Positions 23,791-31,858 are shown, numbered from the stretch's first letter. The stretch: 38,547 bases of DNA from an uncultured Collinsella sp. (GCA_900548815.1 URLR01000011.1:1-38547); one strand, 5' to 3'. Made by a program: numbers and translations. Notes: generated from the sequence alone by a model not told the origin.

Positions 23791-23830
23791 GTACCACGAA
23801 AGCGTACATATCCGTACGTTTTCGTGGTAC
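23791..23830. promoter_or_regulatory. 40-bp inverted repeat with a GTAC-N6-GTAC operator at its centre
   Basis: Arms of 17 bp (23791-23807 and 23814-23830; left arm GTACCACGAAAGCGTAC) match at 16 of 17 positions around the loop ATATCC. The centre reads GTAC-ATATCC-GTAC, the same form as the operators at 15710-15788. TACACT at 23828-23833 could be a -10 box of the parA operon, with the operator over the -35 region. Confidence 0.75.
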
Positions 23831-23842
23831 ACTCCGCTTGTC

Positions 23843-23866
23843 GGACAAATCCGTACGGTTTTGTCC
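23843..23866. promoter_or_regulatory. Second inverted repeat upstream of parA, GGACAAA...TTTGTCC
   Basis: 24 bp with one mismatched pair: half-sites GGACAAA and TTTGTCC around TCCGTACGGT. The half-sites equal those of the 15-bp quasi-palindrome found at 28453, 35539 and 37545. It is a candidate ParB or ParA binding site, next to the genes that would use it. Confidence 0.6.
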
Positions 23867-23939
23867 CGACGCTCCGAGACTCGGGGCGCGCCGGACCGGA
23901 TGCGGCGAGGCGCGCCCCACGCTAGAGAGGACGCGACCC

Positions 23940-24704
23940 ATGCGCACGATAGCCATTTCCAACTACAAGGGCGGCGTCGGCAAGACGACGACCGCCGTGA
24001 ACCTGGCGGCCATCTTCGCCGCCCGGGGCCTTCGGACCCTGCTCGTCGACCTCGACCCGCAGGCGTCTGCCACCGATTTCTTCGGCCTCTACGACCGGGC
24101 GGCCTCCGGGCGGCGCACCTCGGTCGAGCTGCTCTACGGCGGCGCGCCCGTGGAGGAGGTCGCCTACGCCGCCGGGGAGGGCCTCGACGTGGTGGCCTCG
24201 ACCATCGACCTCGTCGACCAGAACGAGATGCTCCTGCGCGAGCAGCGACTCAAGTTCGCCCTCGACGACGCCTCGGGCTCCTACGACGTCTGCCTCATCG
24301 ACTGCAGCCCCGTGATGCGCAGGCTCGCCTTCAACGCCTACCTCGCCGCGGCGGAGGGCGGCATGGTGGTCATCCCCGTGAAGCTCGACTCCACCGTGAT
24401 GCGCGGCACGGCGCTCACCGTCGAGGCGACGCGCTCCATCGCCGACGCGCTGCGCATGCCCACGCCCCGTTGGAAGATACTGCGCACCTGCGTGCCCGGC
24501 CGCATGACCAACGCCGAGGCCACGGGCGCGGCCGTGCTCGACGGGTTCTTCCCGGGCGAGCAGTTCGAGACGGTCATACACGCGAGCAGCAAGGTCTGCG
24601 AGGGCAGCTGGCAGTGGAAGCCGGTTGCCGCCTTCGAGCCGGGAAGCCGCCCCGCGCGCGACTACGAGGCCCTCGCCGACGAGGTGTCCCGTGAGCTCGC
24701 CTAG
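23940..24704 (+). CDS. parA: ParA-type partition ATPase
   Basis: A 254-residue Walker-type ATPase of the Soj/ParA family without an N-terminal HTH. The deviant Walker A KGGVGKTT is at 10-17, DLDPQASAT follows near 41, and the Walker B-like VCLIDCSPV near 120. It would work with the next gene to segregate the excised or plasmid-like form of the element. The ATG at 23940 has GAGAGGA upstream. It overlaps the parB start by 14 bases. Two inverted repeats in its leader suggest control by the element's repressor and perhaps by ParB. Confidence 0.92.
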   Translation: MRTIAISNYKGGVGKTTTAVNLAAIFAARGLRTLLVDLDPQASATDFFGLYDRAASGRRTSVELLYGGAPVEEVAYAAGEGLDVVASTIDLVDQNEMLLREQRLKFALDDASGSYDVCLIDCSPVMRRLAFNAYLAAAEGGMVVIPVKLDSTVMRGTALTVEATRSIADALRMPTPRWKILRTCVPGRMTNAEATGAAVLDGFFPGEQFETVIHASSKVCEGSWQWKPVAAFEPGSRPARDYEALADEVSRELA

Positions 24705-25647
24705 CCAGGTGGCCGCGGGCTTCACCATCACGGGGCTGCTCGACGGCGCGTCGCGCACCCGCGGGCGCTACCCGGTGTCCGAGATAGCTGTGGCCGACAT
24801 CGCCGACCACCCGGCGAACGCCGCCTACTCCATGGACCCGGCCGGCATAGCCGAGCTCGCCGAGTCCATACGCGAGGACGGCCTCACCGACCTGCCGCTC
24901 GTGCGCAAGGTCGGCGACGGCTCGTGGCAGATGGTCTCCGGGCACCGGCGCAAGGCAGCCTACGCCCTGCTCGCGGAGGACGACCCCGCCTACGAGAGGA
25001 TGCCCTGCCGCGTGATAGAGGGCATCGACGACGAGCGGGCGGTGACGCTGCTCCACGCCGCGAACTACTTCACCCGCGCGCTCACCGTGACCGAGCGCGC
25101 CGCCGCGACCGAGGCGCTCAGGGGCGACGCCGTGCGCCTGCGCTCCGAGGACCCATCGCTTTCCGGTATGCGCGTCGACGACGTGAAGGCCGCCATCATC
25201 GAGCGGCAGACGGGCCGCAAGGTCTCCGGCAAGACCATCGCGCGCGAGGAGAGGCTGGCCCGCCGGATCGCCGAGGACCTCTCGCCCGAGTGGGCCGCCG
25301 AGGCCGACCGCGGCAACCTCAGCGCCGAGGCGGTGCGCTCGCTCGCGGGCATGCCGAAGGAGCGCCAGGCGAAGATGCACGCCGCCATGGAGCCCTGGCG
25401 GCGCACCAAGCGGGAGCTCTCCGACTACGTGAGGAGCGAGGGCAAGACGCAGGCCGGCCCCGACAGGCGCATCGCGAAGGCCGCGAGGCTCGTCGCCGAC
25501 TTCCTCGAGAGCCCGCCCGAGAGCCCGAGCGCGGCCGACCTCTCGCTGCTGCGCGAGATGGCGCTCATGACCGCGCCCTACGCGGAGTCGGGCGCAGGAG
25601 CCCGGAAGGTTCGAAGAAGGGCCTCGCATTCGAAATCCAGCAAGTAG
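24691..25647 (+). CDS. parB: ParB-like partition/nuclease-domain protein
   Basis: A 318-residue ParB family protein. The N-terminal ParB domain begins PVSEIAVADIADHPAN and contains SIREDGLTDLPLVRKVGDGSWQMVSGHRRKAAYALL (the GHRR box). A central HTH-like region follows (VDDVKAAIIERQTGRKVSGKTIAREERLARRIAEDLSPE...), and the C-terminus is basic. A GTG at 24691, overlapping parA, is the best start (GAGGTG just upstream). It would bind a centromere-like site; the GGGACAAATTGTCCC sites are candidates. Confidence 0.85.
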   Translation: MSSPSQVAAGFTITGLLDGASRTRGRYPVSEIAVADIADHPANAAYSMDPAGIAELAESIREDGLTDLPLVRKVGDGSWQMVSGHRRKAAYALLAEDDPAYERMPCRVIEGIDDERAVTLLHAANYFTRALTVTERAAATEALRGDAVRLRSEDPSLSGMRVDDVKAAIIERQTGRKVSGKTIAREERLARRIAEDLSPEWAAEADRGNLSAEAVRSLAGMPKERQAKMHAAMEPWRRTKRELSDYVRSEGKTQAGPDRRIAKAARLVADFLESPPESPSAADLSLLREMALMTAPYAESGAGARKVRRRASHSKSSK

Positions 25648-25648
25648 C

Positions 25649-25848
25649 CTATGGCGTCCGACATCGCGTCGGGCGTCCATAGCACTTGGGGACCGGGCGG
25701 CCTCGGACCCGTCATGCCGCGGGCCGTTTGGGAGCCCGCTTTCGCGAGGCCCGGTCCCAGAGGCGGCGCCCGGGCCGGGCCGCCGCCTGCGGGGGATCCC
25801 CCGCGCCCCTAGAGAGATGCGCCCGCCGCGCGGCGGGCCCGAGGAAAG
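25649..25848. other. Hairpin-rich intergenic region, candidate oriT
   Basis: Four separate inverted repeats lie in 200 bp before mobC and the relaxase: CTATGG...CCATAG arms at 25649-25682; GGGACCGGG / CCCGGTCCC with added CCTCG/CGAGG at 25689-25758, itself enclosing GCGGGC/GCCCGC; GGCGGCG/CGCCGCC at 25762-25787; and an exact 18-bp palindrome at 25821-25838. Origins of transfer commonly lie just upstream of mobC/relaxase genes and consist of such repeats. One of the stems may instead terminate the parAB transcript. Confidence 0.55.
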
Positions 25849-25857
25849 GAATCCGCA

Positions 25858-26304
25858 ATGGAAGAGAGCACCGGCGGCACCGGGGGCAAGGAGCGCCGCG
25901 TCACGTTCCGCATGGAGGGAGGCGACTACGACGCGCTCTGCGAGCGGTGCGAGCGCGCCGGCCTCAGCAAGTCGGAGTACCTGCGCTACCTCGTGCGCAT
26001 ACCGCTGTCGACTGAGGCGAACGCCGGAGACGAGCACCGCATACTCGTGGACCGCAGGGCCCTTTGGTCGATGTCTCGGGAGCTCACGAAGTGGGGCTAC
26101 CACTACAACCAGGCCGTGCACGCGATGAACCTCATCAACTTCCACGCGCGCCACGGGCGCGTCGACCGCGACCTCGTCGCGGAGAGCGTCCCGACGATCG
26201 AGCGCGAGCTCGCCGACGTGAACGCCGCGGCCCGCGAGATGGCGGCGGAGCTCGGTCGCATCGGCGCCGACTCGCTCGTGGAGGGCTCGCCATGCCGATC
26301 CTGA
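25858..26304 (+). CDS. mobC: MobC-type relaxosome accessory protein
   Basis: 148 residues: RRVTFRMEGGDYDALCERCERAGLSKSEYLRYLVRIPL is the ribbon-helix-helix part of MobC proteins, and LTKWGYHYNQAVHAMNLINFHAR is the conserved second motif (G.N.NQ..k..N). The ATG follows AGGAAAGGA. It overlaps the relaxase gene by 13 bases. It should bind oriT, probably the upstream hairpin region, and help the relaxase nick DNA. Confidence 0.88.
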   Translation: MEESTGGTGGKERRVTFRMEGGDYDALCERCERAGLSKSEYLRYLVRIPLSTEANAGDEHRILVDRRALWSMSRELTKWGYHYNQAVHAMNLINFHARHGRVDRDLVAESVPTIERELADVNAAAREMAAELGRIGADSLVEGSPCRS

Positions 26305-27563
26305 AGCCGATAAGCGGCCACGGCTCGACCGGAGGCATCCGACGCTACCTCGAGAAGGGAGGGCGCGCCCTCGCGCGCGACCTGTTCAACCTGAGCTACG
26401 ACGAGCGCGACGCCGGCGCGCTGGGAGACGGCGCCAAGGAGGCCTGCGCCTGGGACGCCGAGATGGACGCCACGCGCGCCGCGTTCGGCACGGACGCCCC
26501 CTGGCGTGGAAAGCCCGCGCGCACGTTCAAGCACTTCGTGCTCTCGCCGGACCCCGGCGACGACATCGACCTGGCTGCGCTGCGCGAGCTCGCGTGCTCG
26601 TGGGCTCTCAAGCACTTCGGCGACCACGAGATCGCCATCGTGTACCACGACGACAACGCCCGCGGCATACCGCACGCGCACATCGTCGTGAACAACGCCA
26701 ACCTCCGCACCGGCTACCGCATGCAGACCCAGCACCCCGAGGACCTCAACCGCGACCTTCAGGACATGGCGCGTGAGCGCGGGCTGTCGGGGCTTTCCAA
26801 CGACCGGGCGCCCGAATCGCCGTCGAAGGCGCGCGGGCATGCCGGCGTGGGCGGGCCAAGGAGCCGCAGGAACGTCTACCTGGGCCGGGCCGAGAAGGAG
26901 ATCATGCGCTCTGGCAGCTACTCGTGGGTCGGCGACATCCGCGCCCGCGTCGCACTCGCCAAGACCACGGCGCGCGACGAGGCGGAGTTCCTCGGCGTCC
27001 TCGATGCCCTGGGCGTGCACGTCGCCGACAATTCGGCCAAGGCGAGGCGGGACGACTGGGTGTTCAGTCTGGCCGAGGAGCCGTCCAAGAAGGTCAGCGG
27101 CGAGCGCCTGGGGTTCGTCTACGGCAAGGAGATGCTCCGCCGGCGCTTCGAGCGCGAAGGCGCCTACCGCCCCACGGACGCGAGCACCGCGCGGATCCGC
27201 GAGGCCGCCGAGCGGGCCCTCGAGCTCAACGACCTCTCGGAGCTGAGCAGGCTCTCCTCGGCGCTCGAGACCTGCGCGAAGTTCGACGTCGAGTCCATCG
27301 AGGAGTTCGGGCTCAGGATGGCGACGCTTGAGCGTCGCGGCCAGGCGGGCGGCGAGGGGTACCGCCGCCTAGAGACTGCGCGCGCCTACATGGCGGAGAA
27401 CGGCCTCATGCCCCTCAAGACCCGCTACGGGAACGGCGACAGGCGCGGCGAAGCCGGCGGCAACCAGCGCGGCATCCGGCATGAGGACGAGCAGCAGCGC
27501 ATCCTCGCCGCCGAGCGGCAGCGGGCCCAACAGGAGCAGCGCAGGGAGAGGGGCCGGAGATGA
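26292..27563 (+). CDS. MOBP-type relaxase (mobilisation nuclease)
   Basis: 423 residues. The relaxase nicks oriT, stays covalently bound and leads the single strand to the recipient. Candidate nucleophile Tyr19 (STGGIRRYLEKGGR) is present. The metal-binding histidine motif YHDDNARGIPHAHIVVNNAN (His119, His128, His130) is complete, preceded by HFVLSPDPGDD. The C-terminal 200 residues are charged and helical, ending in Gln/Arg repeats. The start ATG at 26292 is chosen because the motif-bearing N-terminus begins there; the frame extends further back inside mobC without support. The stop overlaps the next start as ATGA. Confidence 0.9.
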   Translation: MPILKPISGHGSTGGIRRYLEKGGRALARDLFNLSYDERDAGALGDGAKEACAWDAEMDATRAAFGTDAPWRGKPARTFKHFVLSPDPGDDIDLAALRELACSWALKHFGDHEIAIVYHDDNARGIPHAHIVVNNANLRTGYRMQTQHPEDLNRDLQDMARERGLSGLSNDRAPESPSKARGHAGVGGPRSRRNVYLGRAEKEIMRSGSYSWVGDIRARVALAKTTARDEAEFLGVLDALGVHVADNSAKARRDDWVFSLAEEPSKKVSGERLGFVYGKEMLRRRFEREGAYRPTDASTARIREAAERALELNDLSELSRLSSALETCAKFDVESIEEFGLRMATLERRGQAGGEGYRRLETARAYMAENGLMPLKTRYGNGDRRGEAGGNQRGIRHEDEQQRILAAERQRAQQEQRRERGRR

Positions 27564-28114
27564 TTGTGAGGATAGAGTACGAGGGCGGCAGGACGACGCT
27601 GTTCGACACGCTCTCGTTCACGGAGGGGTCGCCGTTCTCCGGCGCGAACATGCTCACGGAGTTCGAGCTCGAGATGCGCGAGGAGCCCGAGAAGGGGCTC
27701 TGGCTCACGGCGAACTGGCACCAGGTTCGCGACGACTGGCGCGCCGACGCGCCCGCGGACGGCATCCCGGCTGCGCGCAGGTCCCGCGGCTGGCGCTTCA
27801 TGCTTGCCTCGGAGGCCGAGCTCGGGCGCGCCCGCCGCGTCCTGCTCGACGGCGAAGAGGCGTTCGCCCAGGTGCAGGGCTACTTGTGTGATGCGGCTGC
27901 AATTAACGCTTGCTATCGCGAGCACGTGGGCCCTCCCTCAAAACCGCTGAAGTCGCAGATAAGGGACCTGCAGCGCGCGCTGGGGAGGGCGGAGGTCCCG
28001 GGCGTGCCAGACGAGCTGGCGAGGCTGCTCGAGAAAGAGAAAGAAGAGGGCGCCGAAGAAGGCGCCCGCAAGGTCAAGGAAGATTGGGGTGACGTCGATG
28101 AAGAGGCTTGGTAG
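27560..28114 (+). CDS. Hypothetical protein downstream of relaxase
   Basis: 184 residues, coupled to the relaxase by an ATGA overlap. The N-terminal half is beta-rich (MIVRIEYEGGRTTLFDTLSF, LEMREEPEKGLWLTANWHQV). The second half is a long charged helix (LKSQIRDLQRALGRAEVPGVPDELARLLEKEKEEGAEEGARKVKEDW), probably coiled coil. There is no signal peptide. Position implies a role in DNA processing or the relaxosome; the family is not recognised. Confidence 0.75.
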   Translation: MIVRIEYEGGRTTLFDTLSFTEGSPFSGANMLTEFELEMREEPEKGLWLTANWHQVRDDWRADAPADGIPAARRSRGWRFMLASEAELGRARRVLLDGEEAFAQVQGYLCDAAAINACYREHVGPPSKPLKSQIRDLQRALGRAEVPGVPDELARLLEKEKEEGAEEGARKVKEDWGDVDEEAW

Positions 28115-28193
28115 GTTCCTCGTGGCGGCGCTAAAGGTCACGCTGGGCTTTTTCGTCTGGCTGTTCCGCGCCGTGTTCAAGTGGGTGATGTAG
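28098..28193 (+). CDS. 31-residue cationic membrane microprotein
   Basis: ATG at 28098, stop TAG at 28191, preceded by GGGGTGA. It begins MKRLGRFLVAALKV and ends FRAVFKWVM: one hydrophobic helix with six Lys/Arg on one face, five of them near its ends. It overlaps the previous gene by 17 bases in another frame and ends at the palindrome where the two operons meet. A short membrane-active or membrane-anchoring peptide is plausible; its function is unknown. Confidence 0.6.
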   Translation: MKRLGRFLVAALKVTLGFFVWLFRAVFKWVM

Positions 28194-28221
28194 GAAGAGG
28201 CGGGCAATTGCCCGCCTCTTC
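28194..28221. terminator. 28-bp perfect palindrome between converging operons
   Basis: A 14-bp arm (GAAGAGGCGGGCAA) is followed by its exact reverse complement, so RNA from either strand can form a 12-bp stem with an AATT loop. It begins immediately after the plus-strand stop. It lacks a U-run, but its position suggests a bidirectional terminator. Confidence 0.7.
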
Positions 28222-28241
28222 CTCGTTCTGCGTTGCCGCCA

Positions 28242-28337
28242 CTAGTCCCGGTCGTCGCCGCCGGCTGCGCAGCAGGCGTAGGCCGTGAGCGCGAGGGGCC
28301 CCATGAGGAGCCCTATTCCGAAGGGCGCGAATCCCAT
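28242..28337 (-). CDS. 31-residue hydrophobic membrane microprotein
   Basis: ATG at 28337, stop at 28242; GGAGGTG sits 5 bases before the start. The sequence (MGFAPFGIGLLMGPLALTAYA, then a CC pair and acidic GGDDRD end) is a single membrane helix with two adjacent cysteines. It overlaps the end of the sortase gene by 25 bases and closes the transfer operon. It has the same length, 31 codons, as the facing plus-strand microprotein. The function is unknown. Confidence 0.6.
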   Translation of the reverse strand: MGFAPFGIGLLMGPLALTAYACCAAGGDDRD

Positions 28338-29044
28338 CCTTCCACCTCCCTCGCGTAGACCACGGTGCGCGAGTTGCTCGTCTGGTAGCTGCACGTCACG
28401 AAGGCCCAGGCCTGCGCGACGTCCGAAGGCTCTTCCAGGACGACCTCGCAGCGGGACAATTTGTCCCCGAGGTAGGCGTCGAGCGCCGCCGCGTCGGCGA
28501 AGTCGGTCCGCTTGCCCTCCGAGCTCGCGTCGACCACGTCAGCCGCGAAGACCTCGAGCTCGATCTCCTTCTCGCGGGTGTAGACCCGGATGGTGCGGTG
28601 CCCCTCGGCGAAGCCGCGCGACGAGTACTGCGCGAGCGGCGCGAACATGGAGCCGTCGGACATGTGGTGCCCGTACACGATGACGAGCGGGCTCTCGGCT
28701 CCCTGCGCGCAGCCTGCGTCGATGTAGGGAGCGCCCCATGCGGAGCGCTCACCGTTAGCATCGTGCGTGAGGTAGAGGTCGGGCGATTCGGGCCGGCCCT
28801 GGACGATCGGGTAGTCGACGGTCGTGCCCGGCACGCGCACCCAAGCGACGACGGAGGCGGGAAGGGCGTCCCAGTCGATTCCGCCTTCCTCCTCTTGCCC
28901 GTCCTCGGCGGCGCCCTCCACCGCGGCGGGCACCTCGCGCACCCCGTACGGGTTCCTCTCGGGCTGCGGCAGGGCGGCGAGCGCCGCCAGCGCCAGCAAC
29001 GCCACGGCGACGGCGAGCGCCGTGGCGGCTTTCCCTTTGTTCAT
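28313..29044 (-). CDS. Class B sortase
   Basis: A 243-residue transpeptidase anchored by an N-terminal hydrophobic segment (residues 7-26). Catalytic residues are His126 (VYGHHMSDG), Cys218 (FVTCSYQ) and Arg226 (NSRTVVYAR). The preceding DWDALPASVVAWVRVPGTTVDYPIVQ is the typical SrtB entry. It lies downstream of the large adhesin on the same strand and would join that protein to the cell wall or to itself. ATG at 29044 has GGGGGAGGA upstream. The codons for GDKLS contain one of the 15-bp dispersed sites. Confidence 0.9.
   Translation of the reverse strand: MNKGKAATALAVAVALLALAALAALPQPERNPYGVREVPAAVEGAAEDGQEEEGGIDWDALPASVVAWVRVPGTTVDYPIVQGRPESPDLYLTHDANGERSAWGAPYIDAGCAQGAESPLVIVYGHHMSDGSMFAPLAQYSSRGFAEGHRTIRVYTREKEIELEVFAADVVDASSEGKRTDFADAAALDAYLGDKLSRCEVVLEEPSDVAQAWAFVTCSYQTSNSRTVVYAREVEGWDSRPSE
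28453..28467 (-). repeat. Dispersed 15-bp site GGGACAAATTGTCCC, copy 1 (in sortase)
   Basis: Exact copy inside the sortase gene. The frame reads Gly-Asp-Lys-Leu-Ser, using AAA and TTG in a gene that otherwise prefers AAG and CTC/CTG. Confidence 0.85.
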
Positions 29045-29063
29045 GTCCTCCCCCGTTCGCAGG

Positions 29064-29093
29064 GGAGGCCCCGGGCGGGCGCCCAGGGCCTCC
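29064..29093 (-). promoter_or_regulatory. Intercistronic hairpin between adhesin and sortase
   Basis: Stem GGAGGCCC/GGGCCTCC (29064-29071 and 29086-29093) with GC-rich interior, in the 72-base gap between the two genes. With no T-run it is more likely an mRNA processing or partial-termination element, which would lower sortase expression relative to adhesin. Confidence 0.5.
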
Positions 29094-29116
29094 GGTTCGG
29101 TATCGATGCGCTGCCG

Positions 29117-31846
29117 CTACTCTTCCGGCTCTTCGGCTGCCGCGTCCTTGCTTGCGCCGGCCGCCTTGCGCTTGCGGTACGCGAGCGCTCCGCCCGCGCC
29201 CGCAGCCGCCGCCAGAGCTATGCCTGCGGCCACGGCGTAGCCGGTGCCGTCGGGGGCGTCGGCCCCGGTCTTGGCGTAGGGCTCCTCGGGCACCTCGGGC
29301 GTGTCGGGGTTGTCCACGACGACGCTCTGCTCGGCGGAGTCGATGTCCTCGTGGGCCGCGACGACGTTGCCGGCGGAGTCCAGGACCTTCTCGAAGACGA
29401 CGAGCTCGTCTCCCTCGGCCAGGCCCTCGGTGTCGAACTCGAAGGTCACCTCGACGGTGCCGGAGGGCGCCTCGGGCTCGAAGGGCGTGCGCGCGGTCAC
29501 CTCGTTGCCGTCCTTGTCGAGGAACGGCTCTCCGGTGCCCTTGTCCATGAGCGTGCCCACGGCGATGTAGGTCTCGCCGGGGACGAGGCCCTTGTAGGCC
29601 ACCGTGTCGACGACCTTGGCCTTGCCGGCTTCGATCACCTGGTCGCCGTCGGCGACGTCGGCCGCCTGGGTGCCCACCTCGACGGCGACGTGGACGGTCT
29701 GGCCCTCGTCGGAGAGGTCCGCGTGAGACGCCACCTCCGCTCCGTCCTTGCGAAGGCTCTCGAACACGACCAGGTCGCGGCCGCCGAGCAGGCTCGCGTC
29801 GAAGGAAATCTCGACGTCATGGCTGCCGGTCGAGAGCGCGGGCTCGAACTGCGCCTTGACCTCCACGGGCTTGCCCGAGGCATCGGCCACGGGCTCGCCG
29901 GTCGCCTTGTCGACGAGGGTTGCCGAGAGCTCGTACTCCTCGCCGGCCTTCAGCCCCTCGTAGGCCACCGCGTCGACGACCTTGGCCTCGGCGTCGGCCG
30001 AGACGTCCTTGTCGCCGTCCGCGCCGTCCTTTGCGGTGGTGGAGATGCGCGGGCCCTCCTGGTCGTCGAGGCCCATCCACACGGCCTTGGCCACCGTCGA
30101 GTCGCGCTCGATCCAGAAGCTCCTCGTGATGAGCTCGAGGCCCTCGTTGGCCTCGCAGCGCAGCTCGGTCATGGTGTAGGCGCCGTACGGCAGTGCCGCC
30201 AGCGAGTCGTCCACCGGCGCCGAGGAGCCGTCCTCGCCGAGCGAGAACCAGATGCCGGCCTTCGGGTCCATGTCTGCGGCCCCGATCGGGCCCTCATGGC
30301 CGAGCAGGGCGTCGTTGGCGTTGGTGTCGCTCGAGTGCCTGTTCCAGCTGCTCGCGGTCGACGCGTCGCCGTTGCGGTCCGTCACCAGCACGTGCGTCTC
30401 GCCGGTGGCCTCGTTCTCGATGGCGAACGGGACCATGAGGCCGGCGTTGTCGGACTCGCTCTTCTTGGAGAGCTCGAGGTCGTTGCGCACCACCTGGTCG
30501 CGGAACTCGAGCGCGGCGCCGTCCGCGGAGGCGCTCACGATCTCGCCGTCGGCGCGGACCTCGAAGGTGCGGGGCTCGCCGTCGGTCAGCAGGTAGCTCC
30601 CGTTCGTCGCCGTCTCCCGCACGTCGTAGGTCCCGTACGGCAGTGCGTCGGCAGCAGTCTGCGCGGTGTAGGCGCCGGCCTCGTCGTTCCATGCGGTGGC
30701 TAGCGTGGCCACGGCCTCGCCCGGCTCGCGCCACTCGCCGCCAACGAGGACCTTGTGCGCCGAGCGGTTCGTGACGGTGAACTCGATCCCGTCGAGGCCG
30801 GGGTGCTCGCCCGGCACCTCCTTGTGACCGCTGCCCGCGAGCGCCTCGGACGCCTGCAGCTCCTTGTCGGACTTGGTCACCTGCACGCCGCCGCGGAAGA
30901 CCTCGTCGGTCACGGGGTCGCCCGTGAGGTCGCGCATCTCGCCGGCCTTCACGGTGAACGCGACGGGGGCGTCGCTGGCGTCGTAGCCCTCGGGCGCTCC
31001 GGACTCGACGATGCGGTAGCTGCCCGCGGGGAGGGCGTCGGCGCCGGTTGCGGCGACGTGCGACCCGTCCTCGGGCGCGGTCTTGATCGTGGCGCATACC
31101 TCGCCGTCGGCGTAGTACCTGCCGCCGACCAGCACGTACCGGCCGGTCTCGTTCACGACGGAGAAGCTCGCGCCGTCGAGCGAGGCGTCGCCCTGGGGCT
31201 CGGCGCCCGTCTCGGAGTCCGTTTTGGCGACCTTGACCCCGCCCGTGGACCAGCTGAAGCTCACGAGCGTCTGGGAGCCGCCGCCGGTCCTGACGCAGAA
31301 CGCCTCGAACCCGGCGGATACCTTGCCGGCGCCCGCCTTCATCTTGGCGAAGGTCCCGCCGATCAGCTCGGATTTCGCCCAGGAGGCGAACTCGGCGCTC
31401 GTGCCGTGCGTGGCAGCCGACTCGGACCCAGAGTAGGCGTAGGCGATGAGCACGTGGCTCGCCGCGGCGTACTTCGCGTCGTCCCAGCCGCCGCCGTCGT
31501 ACCAGCTGCCCGGGAACATCGACGCGTCGAAGCCGGGAGAGCCGAACGAGTACCAGATGGCCGCTGTCACGTCGCCGCTCGGCACGGGGCTCGTCGAGTA
31601 GGAGCCCGGCGCGGGCGTCGGGGACGAGGGCTCGGCGCAGTAGGCGATGTTCCCGTCGGCGCTCATCCACGTGGTGGCGAAGCCGCCGTAGGGGATCTTG
31701 CCGCCGATGGACACGTCTACCGTGCTCGGCGCGGCGTAGGCGGGCGAGGCCGCCACGGAGGCGAGCAGCGCCCCCGCCGCCAGGATGAGCGCCATGGCGC
31801 ATCGGAGGAGCTTTTCCTGCAGGGTGCAGTCTTTCGCTGCGTTCAT
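29117..31846 (-). CDS. Large wall-anchored adhesin with thioester-like and VaFE/SpaA-type domains
   Basis: 909 residues. Signal peptide of about 39 residues (MALILAAGALLASVAASPAYAA). An N-terminal domain of about 200 residues with NIAYCAEP and AASHVLIAYAY resembles thioester/TQXA adhesin heads. Prealbumin-like SpaA domains follow, each with KSD/KTD...GAxFxV...YRIVESGAPEGY patterns, then two VaFE repeats (VVDAVAYEGLKAGEEY near 655, VVDTVAYKGLVPGETY near 765). The sorting signal is YAKTG near 868, then a membrane segment and RKRK: not the classic LPXTG. RBS GGGAGGCGG. A surface protein in a transfer operon suggests adhesion to mating partners or host surfaces, as with aggregation proteins of conjugative plasmids. 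Confidence 0.88.
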   Translation of the reverse strand: MNAAKDCTLQEKLLRCAMALILAAGALLASVAASPAYAAPSTVDVSIGGKIPYGGFATTWMSADGNIAYCAEPSSPTPAPGSYSTSPVPSGDVTAAIWYSFGSPGFDASMFPGSWYDGGGWDDAKYAAASHVLIAYAYSGSESAATHGTSAEFASWAKSELIGGTFAKMKAGAGKVSAGFEAFCVRTGGGSQTLVSFSWSTGGVKVAKTDSETGAEPQGDASLDGASFSVVNETGRYVLVGGRYYADGEVCATIKTAPEDGSHVAATGADALPAGSYRIVESGAPEGYDASDAPVAFTVKAGEMRDLTGDPVTDEVFRGGVQVTKSDKELQASEALAGSGHKEVPGEHPGLDGIEFTVTNRSAHKVLVGGEWREPGEAVATLATAWNDEAGAYTAQTAADALPYGTYDVRETATNGSYLLTDGEPRTFEVRADGEIVSASADGAALEFRDQVVRNDLELSKKSESDNAGLMVPFAIENEATGETHVLVTDRNGDASTASSWNRHSSDTNANDALLGHEGPIGAADMDPKAGIWFSLGEDGSSAPVDDSLAALPYGAYTMTELRCEANEGLELITRSFWIERDSTVAKAVWMGLDDQEGPRISTTAKDGADGDKDVSADAEAKVVDAVAYEGLKAGEEYELSATLVDKATGEPVADASGKPVEVKAQFEPALSTGSHDVEISFDASLLGGRDLVVFESLRKDGAEVASHADLSDEGQTVHVAVEVGTQAADVADGDQVIEAGKAKVVDTVAYKGLVPGETYIAVGTLMDKGTGEPFLDKDGNEVTARTPFEPEAPSGTVEVTFEFDTEGLAEGDELVVFEKVLDSAGNVVAAHEDIDSAEQSVVVDNPDTPEVPEEPYAKTGADAPDGTGYAVAAGIALAAAAGAGGALAYRKRKAAGASKDAAAEEPEE

Positions 31847-31858
31847 CTTTCCGCCTCC

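Noticed and set aside
28598..30703. 701-codon plus-strand frame over the adhesin and sortase
   Set aside because: Antisense shadow; the minus-strand adhesin has a signal peptide, repeats and a sorting signal.
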